A stretch of DNA of 64,000 nucleotides. Source: Devosia sp. (lineage in GTDB: Bacteria > Pseudomonadota > Alphaproteobacteria > Rhizobiales > Devosiaceae). Every line of letters begins with the position of its first letter. Positions within the stretch are counted from its first letter, which is position 1. The stretch spans positions 62,001 through 126,000 of the forward strand of contig NZ_JAGIAW010000007.1 in NCBI RefSeq assembly GCF_017744655.1, read 5' to 3'. Both the position numbers and the translations under genes were made by a program. A model generated the notes under the pieces. It was not told the origin of the DNA, made no database searches, and saw nothing but the letters and a program-made list of their open reading frames with translations. Shown piece after piece: positions 18,276-26,762 of the stretch.

Positions 18276-19901
18276 CTATTTCGCCGAAGCGTCGTAGCCG
18301 GTCTGGTAAAGTTCGAGATACCGGGTGAGGCCCAGGCCTTCGATATCGGCCAGGTAGGCCGCCCACGCCCCATCGTCATTGATGTCACGCTGCCCGGTGA
18401 CGAATTCGGCATTGGCTTGGGTGACATAGTTCTGAAGATTCACCTGCAGCTGAGCCAGTTCGTCGGCCGTGGCAGGATCGGTCCAGATGTTCCAGTAAGG
18501 GAACAGCTGGTCGGCCGGGTACTTGCCTTCATAGAGCAACGTTGCCTCGAACAGACGCCGCTCGAAGCCGGCCGGCTCGTAGATCTCGTTGGGCTGGACC
18601 TGGCCGCCGCGCCATTCCTTGTCGCTAAAATACTGGCCCATGGCGCCCCATGCCGCATTGGTCGGCGGCGCGTTGGGATCGACCGGGAGCTGGTTGTAAA
18701 GCGGCGGATAGTCAGGATCGAGCGCGAGATCGCCTTCGACGGGACGCAACCACTGTTCCCCTTCCTTGCCATATTCAGCGCCCGCGTGACCTTCCATGGT
18801 GAACATGTAGTCCACGATCTTGATGGCCGCGATCTGCTGTTCTTCGGTCGCCTTGTTGGTGATGACAAAGGCTGCGCCGGGCATGCTGGCGAGGTTATAG
18901 GAGGTATAGGCGAGGCCCTCGGGGCCGGCGAGCGGCGGCACCGGATCATAGTTCTTGTCGCGTCCGTCCGTCTGTCCGACGGTGACGAACAGAGCCGGAT
19001 GCTGGGCCGTGGCGCTGCCGATGATGACGGCTTCAGCATTGTTGCCGAGAGCCTGCGAAGCCTCGCGGTTCTGCGTGAAGGCGCCCGGGTCGATTAGTCC
19101 CTCCTTGTAGAGGTCCGCGAGATAGGCGAGGCCATCGCGCCAGCCATCCTGCACGGCCTGGAACTGTACCTTGTCGCCGTTGAGCGCGAGCATCATCGGC
19201 GACGATGTGCCGCGTGGATCGTATTCAAACGAGCCCATGAAATAGGGAACGAGCTTGTCGACGGTATTGGCGGAGAGCGGAATTTCGTCGGCGCGGCCAT
19301 TGCCGTTTGGATCGCCGTTCTTGAACGCAAGCAGCACGTCTTTGAATTCGGCGGTCGTCGTCGGCATTTCGAGGCCGAGCTTCTTCAACCAGTCGGTATT
19401 GATCCAGAACTTTGACGAATAGGAGCAGTGGAAGCAGTCGTTCCACTGCGGCAGGCCGTAGATGTTCCCGTCTGGGGCCGTGGCCAGTTTGAGGAATTCA
19501 GGCTCCTTTTCGAAGGCCGCCTGGATGTTTGGCGCATGCTGGGCGATCAGGTCGTTGAGCGGAATGATCAGGCCCTGCTGGCCGTATTTGATGAGCTCGG
19601 CCTGGCTGAACTGGTCGACCCAGTTGATCAGCATGAAAGTCTCGGGATAGTCCCCGCTGGCGAGCGAAATCTGCCGCTTTTCGGACGCTGCGGTCCCATC
19701 GTAGCCGGTGGTCTCGAAATTGAGATCGACGTTGAACTTGCTCTCGACCTCGGTGGTGAACCAGGCACTGTTGAGGTCCATGGTCGCGGTCTGCGGCGCG
19801 AACACGCCGATGCTGGTCTGCGCCATCGCCAGCGATGGCGTGAAGGCCGTGGTGGCCAGAAGCAAGGTAGTGGCCAGAGGGCCCTTCAGGTTGAAACGCA
19901 T
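18276..19901 (-). CDS. Extracellular solute-binding protein, LplA/LipO-like (large family 1)
   Basis: A 541-residue binding protein, larger than usual sugar binding proteins and typical of the Lpl/YtcQ type common in Paenibacillus and other Firmicutes. It has a signal peptide (TTLLLATTAFTPSLAMA, cut before QTS) and no lipobox Cys, as expected for a Gram-negative host. A GDPNGNGRADEIPLSA loop near residue 200 resembles the calcium-binding loop of this group. ATG 19901 is chosen because GAGGAG lies 6 bases upstream. It works with the two upstream permeases. Confidence 0.9.
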   Translation of the reverse strand: MRFNLKGPLATTLLLATTAFTPSLAMAQTSIGVFAPQTATMDLNSAWFTTEVESKFNVDLNFETTGYDGTAASEKRQISLASGDYPETFMLINWVDQFSQAELIKYGQQGLIIPLNDLIAQHAPNIQAAFEKEPEFLKLATAPDGNIYGLPQWNDCFHCSYSSKFWINTDWLKKLGLEMPTTTAEFKDVLLAFKNGDPNGNGRADEIPLSANTVDKLVPYFMGSFEYDPRGTSSPMMLALNGDKVQFQAVQDGWRDGLAYLADLYKEGLIDPGAFTQNREASQALGNNAEAVIIGSATAQHPALFVTVGQTDGRDKNYDPVPPLAGPEGLAYTSYNLASMPGAAFVITNKATEEQQIAAIKIVDYMFTMEGHAGAEYGKEGEQWLRPVEGDLALDPDYPPLYNQLPVDPNAPPTNAAWGAMGQYFSDKEWRGGQVQPNEIYEPAGFERRLFEATLLYEGKYPADQLFPYWNIWTDPATADELAQLQVNLQNYVTQANAEFVTGQRDINDDGAWAAYLADIEGLGLTRYLELYQTGYDASAK

Positions 19902-19964
19902 CAATATCTCCTCGTTATGTGCGTGTCTCGCCGGGGGCCTCCCCGCCCCCGGAAGTCTTTTGCG

Positions 19965-20903
19965 CTAGCCCTTCACCGAACCAAGCATGATGCCCTTGGT
20001 GAAATGGCGCGCGACAAAGGGGTAGATGAGCAGGACCGGAACCGTGGAAATCACGATGAGGCTGTATTTGAGCAAGTCGGCCAGTTGCTGGCGCTCCAAC
20101 ATGGCCGTGGCATCACCCAGATTGGACTGGGTGTTGAGGATCAGGATGTTCCTCAGGACGAGTTGCAGCGGATGGAGCGCATCGGTCCGCAGGTAGATCA
20201 GCGCGTCGAAATACGAATTCCACTGCCAGATCGCGTACATAAGCGCGATCACGGCAATCATCGGCTTGGCGAGTGGAATGGCCACCAACAGAAGAAAGCG
20301 GATGTCGCCGGCGCCGTCGACGCGTGCGGCCTCATAAAGTTCCTTCGGAATCGCATCGCGGAAATAGGCCCGCGCCAGGATCACCTGCCAGACCCCAATG
20401 GCATTGGGGATGATCATCGCCCACGGGGTATTCAGCATGCCCATCGAGCGGACCACCATATAGGTGGGGATGAGCCCGCCGGAGAACAGCATGGTGAAGA
20501 CGATCAGCTTGGTGATGAGGCTGCCGCCGAAAAAGTCGACGCGGGAGAGTGGAAAGGCCACGGCAATGGTGAGGACCACGCTGATCAGCGTTCCCGCGAC
20601 CGTATAAAAGATCGAGTTGAGAAAGCCACTGACGATCTTGGGGTCGCGCAGGGCGACTTCATAACCCCTCAGCGAAAAATCGACGGGCCACAGCCCTACC
20701 CGGCCCGCGGATACCGCCTGCGGACTGCTGAAGGAACTGGCGACGATATAGATCAGCGGCAGGAGCACGATTGCGAGAAACGTCGCGAGTAGAATGTAGA
20801 CCGCCGCCACGAACAGCCGGTCCACGAGCTGGACGTTGAGCGAGCGCTTCTTGAGACGCGCTCGGGCGATCTCGCTCGTCTCGTCTGGATTGAAAGCTAC
20901 CAC
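19965..20903 (-). CDS. ABC transporter permease, LplC/YtcP type
   Basis: A 312-residue permease with an N-terminal helix (LFVAAVYILLATFLAIVLLPL) and the coupling motif EAARVDGAGDIRF. The C-terminus FVARHFTKGIMLGSVKG is typical of the LplC/YtcP group. The start is GTG overlapping the previous stop by 7 bases, with GGGAGGAG upstream. It forms the channel with the LplB-like partner. Confidence 0.9.
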   Translation of the reverse strand: MVAFNPDETSEIARARLKKRSLNVQLVDRLFVAAVYILLATFLAIVLLPLIYIVASSFSSPQAVSAGRVGLWPVDFSLRGYEVALRDPKIVSGFLNSIFYTVAGTLISVVLTIAVAFPLSRVDFFGGSLITKLIVFTMLFSGGLIPTYMVVRSMGMLNTPWAMIIPNAIGVWQVILARAYFRDAIPKELYEAARVDGAGDIRFLLLVAIPLAKPMIAVIALMYAIWQWNSYFDALIYLRTDALHPLQLVLRNILILNTQSNLGDATAMLERQQLADLLKYSLIVISTVPVLLIYPFVARHFTKGIMLGSVKG

Positions 20904-21847
20904 AGGCTCCTCCCCGTCACACGTTTGGCCACGGCGTTCACCCCGACGAGCAGGACCAGGTTGATCATGGCGTTGAAGAGATTGATTGCCGTGGCGAGGC
21001 TGAAATTGGCGTTCAGCAGACCCGTCTTGTAGACGTAGGTGGAGATGATCTCGGACTGGCTGAGATTGAGCGGGTTCTGCAGGAGGAAGGCTTTTTCGAA
21101 GCCCACCTGCATGATGTTGCCTACGCCCAGAATCAGGATGATGATCGCCGTTGGCATCAGCCCCGGGATATCGACGTGGATGATCTTCTGGATGCGGCTC
21201 GCCCCATCGACCTTGGCAGCCTCGTAGAGCGAGGGGTCGATGCTGGCGAGTGCTGCCATGTAGATCACGGCCGAATAGCCCGTCGTCTGCCAGATATCGG
21301 ACCAGACATAGACGTGGCGGAAATAGTCGGCGCGTCCCAGGAAATCGACGGCCGGCACGCCGAAAAGGCCGAACACGTCACCCACAAGACCAATACGCGG
21401 CGACAGGATCAGGATCGTCATCGACACGATGACGACTGTGGAAATGAAGTAGGGCGCGTAGGTGACGAGCTGCACTGTCTGTTTGAAGGCGCGCAGCCGC
21501 ACCTCGTTGAGCGCCAGCGCCAGGATGATCGGGATGGGAAAGCTCGCGAGCACGTAATAAGCCGAGAGCGTGAAGGTGTTCCGGATCAACTGCCAGAACA
21601 CCAGATTGCCGAAGAAGCTGCTGAAGTGCTTCCACCCCGCCCAGGGACTGCCCCAGACGCCGGCAACCACATTGTAGTCCTTGAAGGCGATGATCGCGTT
21701 GACCATCGGCAGATACTTGAAGATGGCGAAATAGACGAGCGGCGGCAGGATCAGCAGATAAAGCTGCCAGTGGCGCTGCCAGCTGCGCCGCGCTCTATAG
21801 CGCCAGCCCCGGCGATCGATCTCGTCTCCATTTTCGCTAACTGCCAT
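20897..21847 (-). CDS. ABC transporter permease, LplB/YtePlike type
   Basis: A 316-residue permease. The opening after the basic N-terminus (WQLYLLILPPLVYFAIFKYLP) and the line GAIIAFKDYN-like NAIIAFKDYNVVAG are diagnostic of the LplB/YteP group. The coupling motif is EAAKVDGASRIQKI. ATG 21847 gives the opening MAVSENGDE and overlaps the end of the GH2 gene by 11 bases, with AAGGAT upstream; an in-frame codon at 21865 is less likely. Confidence 0.9.
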   Translation of the reverse strand: MAVSENGDEIDRRGWRYRARRSWQRHWQLYLLILPPLVYFAIFKYLPMVNAIIAFKDYNVVAGVWGSPWAGWKHFSSFFGNLVFWQLIRNTFTLSAYYVLASFPIPIILALALNEVRLRAFKQTVQLVTYAPYFISTVVIVSMTILILSPRIGLVGDVFGLFGVPAVDFLGRADYFRHVYVWSDIWQTTGYSAVIYMAALASIDPSLYEAAKVDGASRIQKIIHVDIPGLMPTAIIILILGVGNIMQVGFEKAFLLQNPLNLSQSEIISTYVYKTGLLNANFSLATAINLFNAMINLVLLVGVNAVAKRVTGRSLW

Positions 21848-24269
21848 GGACCACGATCCTTGCAATTTCGGCCGGCGCTTCCGGAAAGCGCACGATCACG
21901 GCGCGCAGTTTCTTGCCCAGAACCAGGTATTTGACCGTTTCGATCGATGTGTTGCCTGCCGCGGCCAAACCGGGTTTGCCATGCATGTCTGACTCGGTTT
22001 CGACGAGGAACGGCACGCCGCCGTGGACGCCGAAAGTCACTTCGATGCTGTTGACGGCCCATTGCCCTTCAAGATCGAGACGTACCCAGGCGCCGGGATG
22101 GGTGTCGGCACTCATCCAGCCAAGGTCGGTGGAATAGTCGGTGATCAGGTGCGCCGGCCGTTCGATGTCGGAACTCGACGCGTAGACGGGCCGCTTTTCC
22201 GACAGCAGGCGAACGCCTACCGCGTGCGCAAGGCCCTTGGTGCTGGGCGGCGGGGTCTGGAGGCGGCGATGCTGGCCCGTCCACGGCACGTCACCCGTCG
22301 CCATCAGCCTCAACTCGGCCGCGGGCACTCCCTCGCTGGTCGCACGAACGACGATCGGCCCGGCATAGTAGGACCGGAACTCGATTGCGCCGATGCCGTC
22401 GACGAAGCCCTTGTTTTCCGGCGACAGTTCAAGCGCGGTACCGGTCGGAAATATGCCGCCGCCTTCGATGACCTCCAGGCGTACAGCCTGATCGACGGCC
22501 ACGCGCTCGCCCGAAGCCCCCACCAGCTCCACTGTGAGAAACGCGTCGTCCGTTCCATCCGTGGCAATGAACTGCCGATCCGTCGTCAGGCGCAGAGCCG
22601 TGGGCGTTCCCGGCTGCGGCCAGACCGGCGACGGGATGCCCGCGAGATTTTCGCGGTACCAGTACCAGGACCGCAGCGGCACGCGGAAATAGTCGATAAA
22701 GCCCATGCGCCCCATCTCCGGCATGATGCTGCCGTGATGAAAGCCGCACCAAAGGACGATGCCGGCCCGCCATGGATAGGGTTTTTCGACTTCGTCGGTA
22801 TAGTGCGGCGCAAACTTGCCGGGGCGATCCTGAAAGCTGACGCCATATTCGGAGACGAGGTTCGGGCGGCCGGGATTGTGGAAGAGGGTCGCGCCGTCGC
22901 CATTGTAGCCGACGAGGTCGCCGAGCTGGTCAAAATCCCGCCGCTGCGCGCCGCCAACCGAGGCCGGGCGGGTAGGATCGAGGCGATGCGTCAGGTCGAT
23001 CAGATCCTGCGTGAAAGCCTTGGCCTTCGGAACGACGCTCTCAGCGGTGAAGAACACCTCATTGCCCATGCTCCATGTGATGATGGAGGGATGGTTGCGG
23101 TGAGTGCGGATCATCTCCTCAAGCGCCTGCCGGCAACTGGCCTCGAAGCCGGCTTGGTCTTCCTCGTGGATGGGATAGGCGCTGGCCGTCCAGAACCCTT
23201 CGGACGGCTCGCCGCCCGTGCCCCAGAAGCAGAGTTCTGACCAGAACAGCATGCCCTGCCGGTCGCACTCGTCGGCAAACACTGGATGGTGCGGGTAATG
23301 CGAGCCGCGGATTAGGTTCATCCCGACGTCGCGGATCATCGCCACATCGCGCGCGATGCCGGCGTGCGTCGCCGCGTCCGACCAGCCGGCGCGATCCTGG
23401 TGCACATTGGCACCATGGATCAACAGATGGCGACCGTTGAGGAAGAAACCTTCGTTCGCATCGAAGCGGATCGCGCGAATGCCGAACGAGGTGGATGCGC
23501 GATCGACGACGCCGTTACGCTCGAGCGCCTGGTCGAGACGATAGAGATAGGGATGCTCGACGTCCCAGAGATGAGCGTCGGCAACGGTCATGATTTGGCT
23601 GACAGTCACCGACGCCCCAGGAGGAAGGTCGACGTCTATCGTGTCGTGCGACACCTCGGCCCCGTCGAAGAAGGCCGCACTGGCGAGGTGACCGCGAAAG
23701 GCTTCCTGCGAATGGTTGACGAGCTCGGTCTCGATATCGAGCCTAGCCGAGCCATCCTCGTTCGGCGTCGAGCGAACGAAGGTGCCGTACCAGGCAAACC
23801 GCGTCTTGGCACCGACGATCAGGCTGACATCGCGATAGATGCCGCCGTTGAACGTATGCTCGCCGGCGCGTGGCGCGAGCTGGGCATCCCATTCGTTGCT
23901 GACGAGAACGACAATACGGTTTGTGCCCACCTGTACGGCGGCAGAGATATCGATCAGGAAAGGGGTATAGCCGCCGCGGTGCCGGCCAACTTCCCGGCCA
24001 TTGACGTAAATCGTGGCATCCTGAAAGACACCCATGAATTCGAGGCCATGGAAGAGCCCGATGGCGTCCTGCGGGATTTCGATATCACGCGCATAGGTGC
24101 CTTTGCCGACATAAAACTGCGTGTCCATGAAATAGGGGATGCCGAAGGAGTGCGGCAGGCCGACGTCATACCAGCGCTCGTCATCGCGGTCGTCCACCTC
24201 GCGCAAATCGCCGTACCCAAATACCCAGCCGGTATTCACCAATGACTTCTGGAGTGGCGCCTCGGCCAT
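21837..24269 (-). CDS. GH2 beta-galactosidase/beta-glucuronidase-like enzyme with C-terminal discoidin domain
   Basis: An 810-residue cytoplasmic exo-beta-glycosidase; no signal peptide. The N-terminal sugar-binding beta-sandwich is followed by an immunoglobulin-like domain and a TIM barrel. The acid/base glutamate lies in WSMGNEVFF and the nucleophile in LVSEYGVSFQ. The barrel opening HGANVHQDRAGW is typical of GH2. The last 130 or so residues form an F5/8 type C (discoidin/CBM32-like) domain, unusual for a cytosolic enzyme. ATG 24269 is set by GGAGGAGAA just upstream; the longer frame from 24413 runs through both operator sites. It is the first gene of the operon and is controlled by the LacI sites upstream. 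Confidence 0.9.
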   Translation of the reverse strand: MAEAPLQKSLVNTGWVFGYGDLREVDDRDDERWYDVGLPHSFGIPYFMDTQFYVGKGTYARDIEIPQDAIGLFHGLEFMGVFQDATIYVNGREVGRHRGGYTPFLIDISAAVQVGTNRIVVLVSNEWDAQLAPRAGEHTFNGGIYRDVSLIVGAKTRFAWYGTFVRSTPNEDGSARLDIETELVNHSQEAFRGHLASAAFFDGAEVSHDTIDVDLPPGASVTVSQIMTVADAHLWDVEHPYLYRLDQALERNGVVDRASTSFGIRAIRFDANEGFFLNGRHLLIHGANVHQDRAGWSDAATHAGIARDVAMIRDVGMNLIRGSHYPHHPVFADECDRQGMLFWSELCFWGTGGEPSEGFWTASAYPIHEEDQAGFEASCRQALEEMIRTHRNHPSIITWSMGNEVFFTAESVVPKAKAFTQDLIDLTHRLDPTRPASVGGAQRRDFDQLGDLVGYNGDGATLFHNPGRPNLVSEYGVSFQDRPGKFAPHYTDEVEKPYPWRAGIVLWCGFHHGSIMPEMGRMGFIDYFRVPLRSWYWYRENLAGIPSPVWPQPGTPTALRLTTDRQFIATDGTDDAFLTVELVGASGERVAVDQAVRLEVIEGGGIFPTGTALELSPENKGFVDGIGAIEFRSYYAGPIVVRATSEGVPAAELRLMATGDVPWTGQHRRLQTPPPSTKGLAHAVGVRLLSEKRPVYASSSDIERPAHLITDYSTDLGWMSADTHPGAWVRLDLEGQWAVNSIEVTFGVHGGVPFLVETESDMHGKPGLAAAGNTSIETVKYLVLGKKLRAVIVRFPEAPAEIARIVVHGS

Positions 24270-24291
24270 TTCTCCTCCACTACGCAATTTC

Positions 24292-24305
24292 CGTGAATGT
24301 TCACG
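24292..24305. promoter_or_regulatory. LacI operator, downstream copy before the GH2 gene
   Basis: CGTGAATGTTCACG has 6-bp perfect arms (CGTGAA/TTCACG). It lies 22 bp before the GH2 start and 81 bp, centre to centre, from the promoter-overlapping copy at 24373-24386, a spacing that allows DNA looping. Confidence 0.8.
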
Positions 24306-24372
24306 GTCTTGTTTTTGTTGTTTCCCCGCTTGAAGGCGATTCAAAGACGACGGAGTCGATGCAATAACTTTT

Positions 24373-24413
24373 CGTGAATGTTCACGATAGATGCCTTGAG
24401 CGGCATCTGTCAA
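24373..24413 (-). promoter_or_regulatory. Promoter with overlapping LacI operator for the GH2/importer operon
   Basis: On the minus strand TTGACA (24413-24408) and TATCGT (24389-24384) are 18 bp apart. The operator CGTGAATGTTCACG (24373-24386) overlaps the -10 box. The promoter starts right after the LacI stop codon. The same arrangement is seen at 26501-26540. Confidence 0.75.
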
Positions 24414-24416
24414 GGT

Positions 24417-25412
24417 TCAGGCTGATTCACGCCAAACCAGTTTTGGTTCGATCCGCCGGTGGATCGATGGCAGTTCCCGGAACTGATGCTTTGAGAGCTC
24501 CTCCACGATGTCGAGTGCCTGGATCGATATGGCGACACGATCAGTCGCCAGGCTGCTCAACTTCGGTGATATGGCTTCACCAAGTGACAGGCCGTCGACA
24601 CCCAGAATCTTCAGCCGGCCGGGAACATCGATTCCGAGGGCGTGAGCGCCTTGCACCGCCCCTATCGCCATGACGTCGTTGAAGGCCAGCACAGCGTCCG
24701 TTTCCGGATGGTCTGCCAGCAGGGCCCTGAGCGTATCGGCACCGCCCGCGAAAGTCTCCATTCCCCAGACAACCGCCTGACGTGAAACAGGCCGCACAAA
24801 CTCTTCGAAATAACCCCGGCGCTCAGAGGGGACATAGCCCCTATTGGCGCGAAGGCTATAGTCGGAGTCGATCATGCCGATATGCCTGGCACCTCGCTCG
24901 TAGAGGGCTTCAACGGCCATCTTGATCCCGCTTCGCCAATCGAGTTCGAGCGAGTGAATTCCGGCGGTTCGACTTCCCCGCTCCAGCAACACCACAGGAA
25001 GTCCGCGTGCCGCCAGCTTCAATCGCGGCAGTTCGAGACCGCTGTGTCCGACGATGACATCGACTTGATCGGAAAGAAGTTCGAGCGCCTCTTCCTCATC
25101 CATGCCTTCCGTCGCCGTGATGACAACTTGCCAGCCCCGGCGCTTCGCTTCCTGTAGGATGTCGGCGGCAAGATCGGTGTAATAAGGATTGCGAAACGAC
25201 GCGACGACATAGCCTATGGCGATCGTCTTGGTGCGCGCCGCAAAATTGCGAGCAAACCGACTGGGCCTGTATCCAAGCCGTGCCGACACTTCCAGAACCT
25301 TCTTTTTGGTCTCCTGGCTGATATCGGCCTTGTCGTTCAACGCACGCGTAACGGCGCCCCGCGACACGCCTGCCACGGCAGCAACGTCATTGATGGTAAT
25401 CTTTCGGGCCAT
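24417..25412 (-). CDS. LacI-family transcriptional repressor
   Basis: A 331-residue regulator. The helix-turn-helix (KITINDVAAVAGVSRGAVTR, residues 4-23) and hinge are followed by a periplasmic-binding-protein-like sugar domain (TKTIAIGYVVASFRNPYY). ATG 25412 is the family-typical start; the longer frame from 25526 overlaps the ATPase gene. It lies 7 bp after the ATPase stop, so both are co-transcribed. Matching palindromes at the promoters of its own operon and of the GH2 operon make it the likely repressor, released by an imported sugar. The ligand is unknown. Confidence 0.9.
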   Translation of the reverse strand: MARKITINDVAAVAGVSRGAVTRALNDKADISQETKKKVLEVSARLGYRPSRFARNFAARTKTIAIGYVVASFRNPYYTDLAADILQEAKRRGWQVVITATEGMDEEEALELLSDQVDVIVGHSGLELPRLKLAARGLPVVLLERGSRTAGIHSLELDWRSGIKMAVEALYERGARHIGMIDSDYSLRANRGYVPSERRGYFEEFVRPVSRQAVVWGMETFAGGADTLRALLADHPETDAVLAFNDVMAIGAVQGAHALGIDVPGRLKILGVDGLSLGEAISPKLSSLATDRVAISIQALDIVEELSKHQFRELPSIHRRIEPKLVWRESA

Positions 25413-25419
25413 GAAGGCT

Positions 25420-26484
25420 TTATCCCAGAGCGTAGAGGCGCTTTCCTTCAGGCGTGAAATAGAGCGCCTTGGATGTATCGAGGGGGAATTCACGCGAGCT
25501 TCCCGACTGCATATCATCCGCACCACGGTCTTCGATAGTCAGGGGGCTTTCTCCAGGCAAAGCGGCATAAACGTAACGTGTGCCGCCCAGATATTCGACG
25601 ATGTCAACGCTGAGCGGCAGCGAGACCGAAGCCGGCCCGGGCACAAAGTGCTCCGGCCGCACCCCCACCAAGATTTCGGCAGAACCGTCGATGTCCAATT
25701 CTGCGTGCCAGGACACGCCGTTTACCAGCGTCACGAAGCTGTCGACATAGGTTCCGCTGAGGAAATTCATGCGCGGCGAACCAATGAACCCGGCAACGAA
25801 CAAAGATGCGGGATTGGTATAAAGTTCGACGGGCGTACCCACCTGCTCGATCCGCCCGGCCCGCAGCACCACGATCTTGTCTGCTAGCGTCATCGCTTCG
25901 GTCTGATCATGGGTGACATAGATCATCGTCGTACCCAAGGTCTTGTGGAGCTTGGCGATCTCGACGCGCATCGACACACGCAGTTCTGCGTCAAGGTTCG
26001 ACAGCGGTTCGTCGAAAAGGAAGACGTCCGGATTACGCACGATGGAACGGCCAATGGCGACGCGCTGCCGCTGCCCACCCGACAACTGCGCCGGCTTGCG
26101 CTCGAGCAATTCCCCAAGCTGAAGAATTTCCGCGGCCTCTGACACGCGCTGTTCTACCGTCTTTTTCGCCGCGCCCTGCATGCGAAGCGGAAAGCCGATG
26201 TTTTGCCGAACAGTCATATGGGGATAGAGGGCATAGTTCTGGAACACCATGGCGATCCCTCGGGCGACCGGATCGGCATCTGTCACATCCGTTCCGCCGA
26301 TCCTGACGACCCCGCCACTGACATCCTCCAGCCCCGCGACCATGCGAAGCAGCGTCGACTTCCCGCAACCCGAAGGCCCCACGAATACGGTGAACGACCC
26401 GTCGTCGATCTTTAGATCCAGGCCATGAATTACATGGAAGCCGCCGAAAGCCTTGGTAACACCGCTCAGTTCAACACCCGCCAC
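25420..26484 (-). CDS. Sugar ABC transporter ATP-binding protein (MsmK/UgpC type)
   Basis: A 354-residue ATPase with Walker [10 protein letters not shown] (36-44), LSGGQ signature, Walker B VFLFDEP, switch THDQTEAMTL and a C-terminal TOBE region. The start is GTG 26484 (MAGVELSGVTK) with GGGAGGA 5 bases upstream. It is not next to permease genes, but it shares an operator with the GH2/Lpl-type operon, so it is the likely motor of that importer, which otherwise lacks an ATPase. Confidence 0.92.
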   Translation of the reverse strand: MAGVELSGVTKAFGGFHVIHGLDLKIDDGSFTVFVGPSGCGKSTLLRMVAGLEDVSGGVVRIGGTDVTDADPVARGIAMVFQNYALYPHMTVRQNIGFPLRMQGAAKKTVEQRVSEAAEILQLGELLERKPAQLSGGQRQRVAIGRSIVRNPDVFLFDEPLSNLDAELRVSMRVEIAKLHKTLGTTMIYVTHDQTEAMTLADKIVVLRAGRIEQVGTPVELYTNPASLFVAGFIGSPRMNFLSGTYVDSFVTLVNGVSWHAELDIDGSAEILVGVRPEHFVPGPASVSLPLSVDIVEYLGGTRYVYAALPGESPLTIEDRGADDMQSGSSREFPLDTSKALYFTPEGKRLYALG

Positions 26485-26500
26485 CGCATCCTCCCATGGC

Positions 26501-26540
26501 CGTGAACGTTCACGATAGGGCTCGAAAGTGACGCAGTCAA
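26501..26540 (-). promoter_or_regulatory. Promoter with overlapping LacI operator for the ATPase/LacI operon
   Basis: On the minus strand TTGACT (26540-26535) and TATCGT (26517-26512) are 17 bp apart. The perfect palindrome CGTGAACGTTCACG (26501-26514) overlaps the -10 box and ends 17 bp before the GTG start. The rest of the 278-bp gap up to 26762 shows no gene. Confidence 0.78.
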
Positions 26541-26762
26541 TCGGATGATGTCACCTCGCGCTTTAGGGCTGCGCATGGAGAAGGCGGCACGGGCTGCACA
26601 AGCGGTCCACTGCCGGTGCCGTAGGAGATCACATAGGAAAACCAGCAACGGCATGGAGGGAGATCGTTGCTCTCCACGAAGCGGCAGCTTAGCAGTCACG
26701 CGGCAGACCAGCGGTCCGGGCTGAGCCAAAAAACATCGCCCAGACCATGGTCGATCACCGCC

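Noticed and set aside
19428..20792. A 454-residue open frame on the plus strand
   Set aside because: It is antisense to the Lpl-type binding protein and LplC-like permease and shows an Arg/His/Asp/Glu-rich shadow composition.
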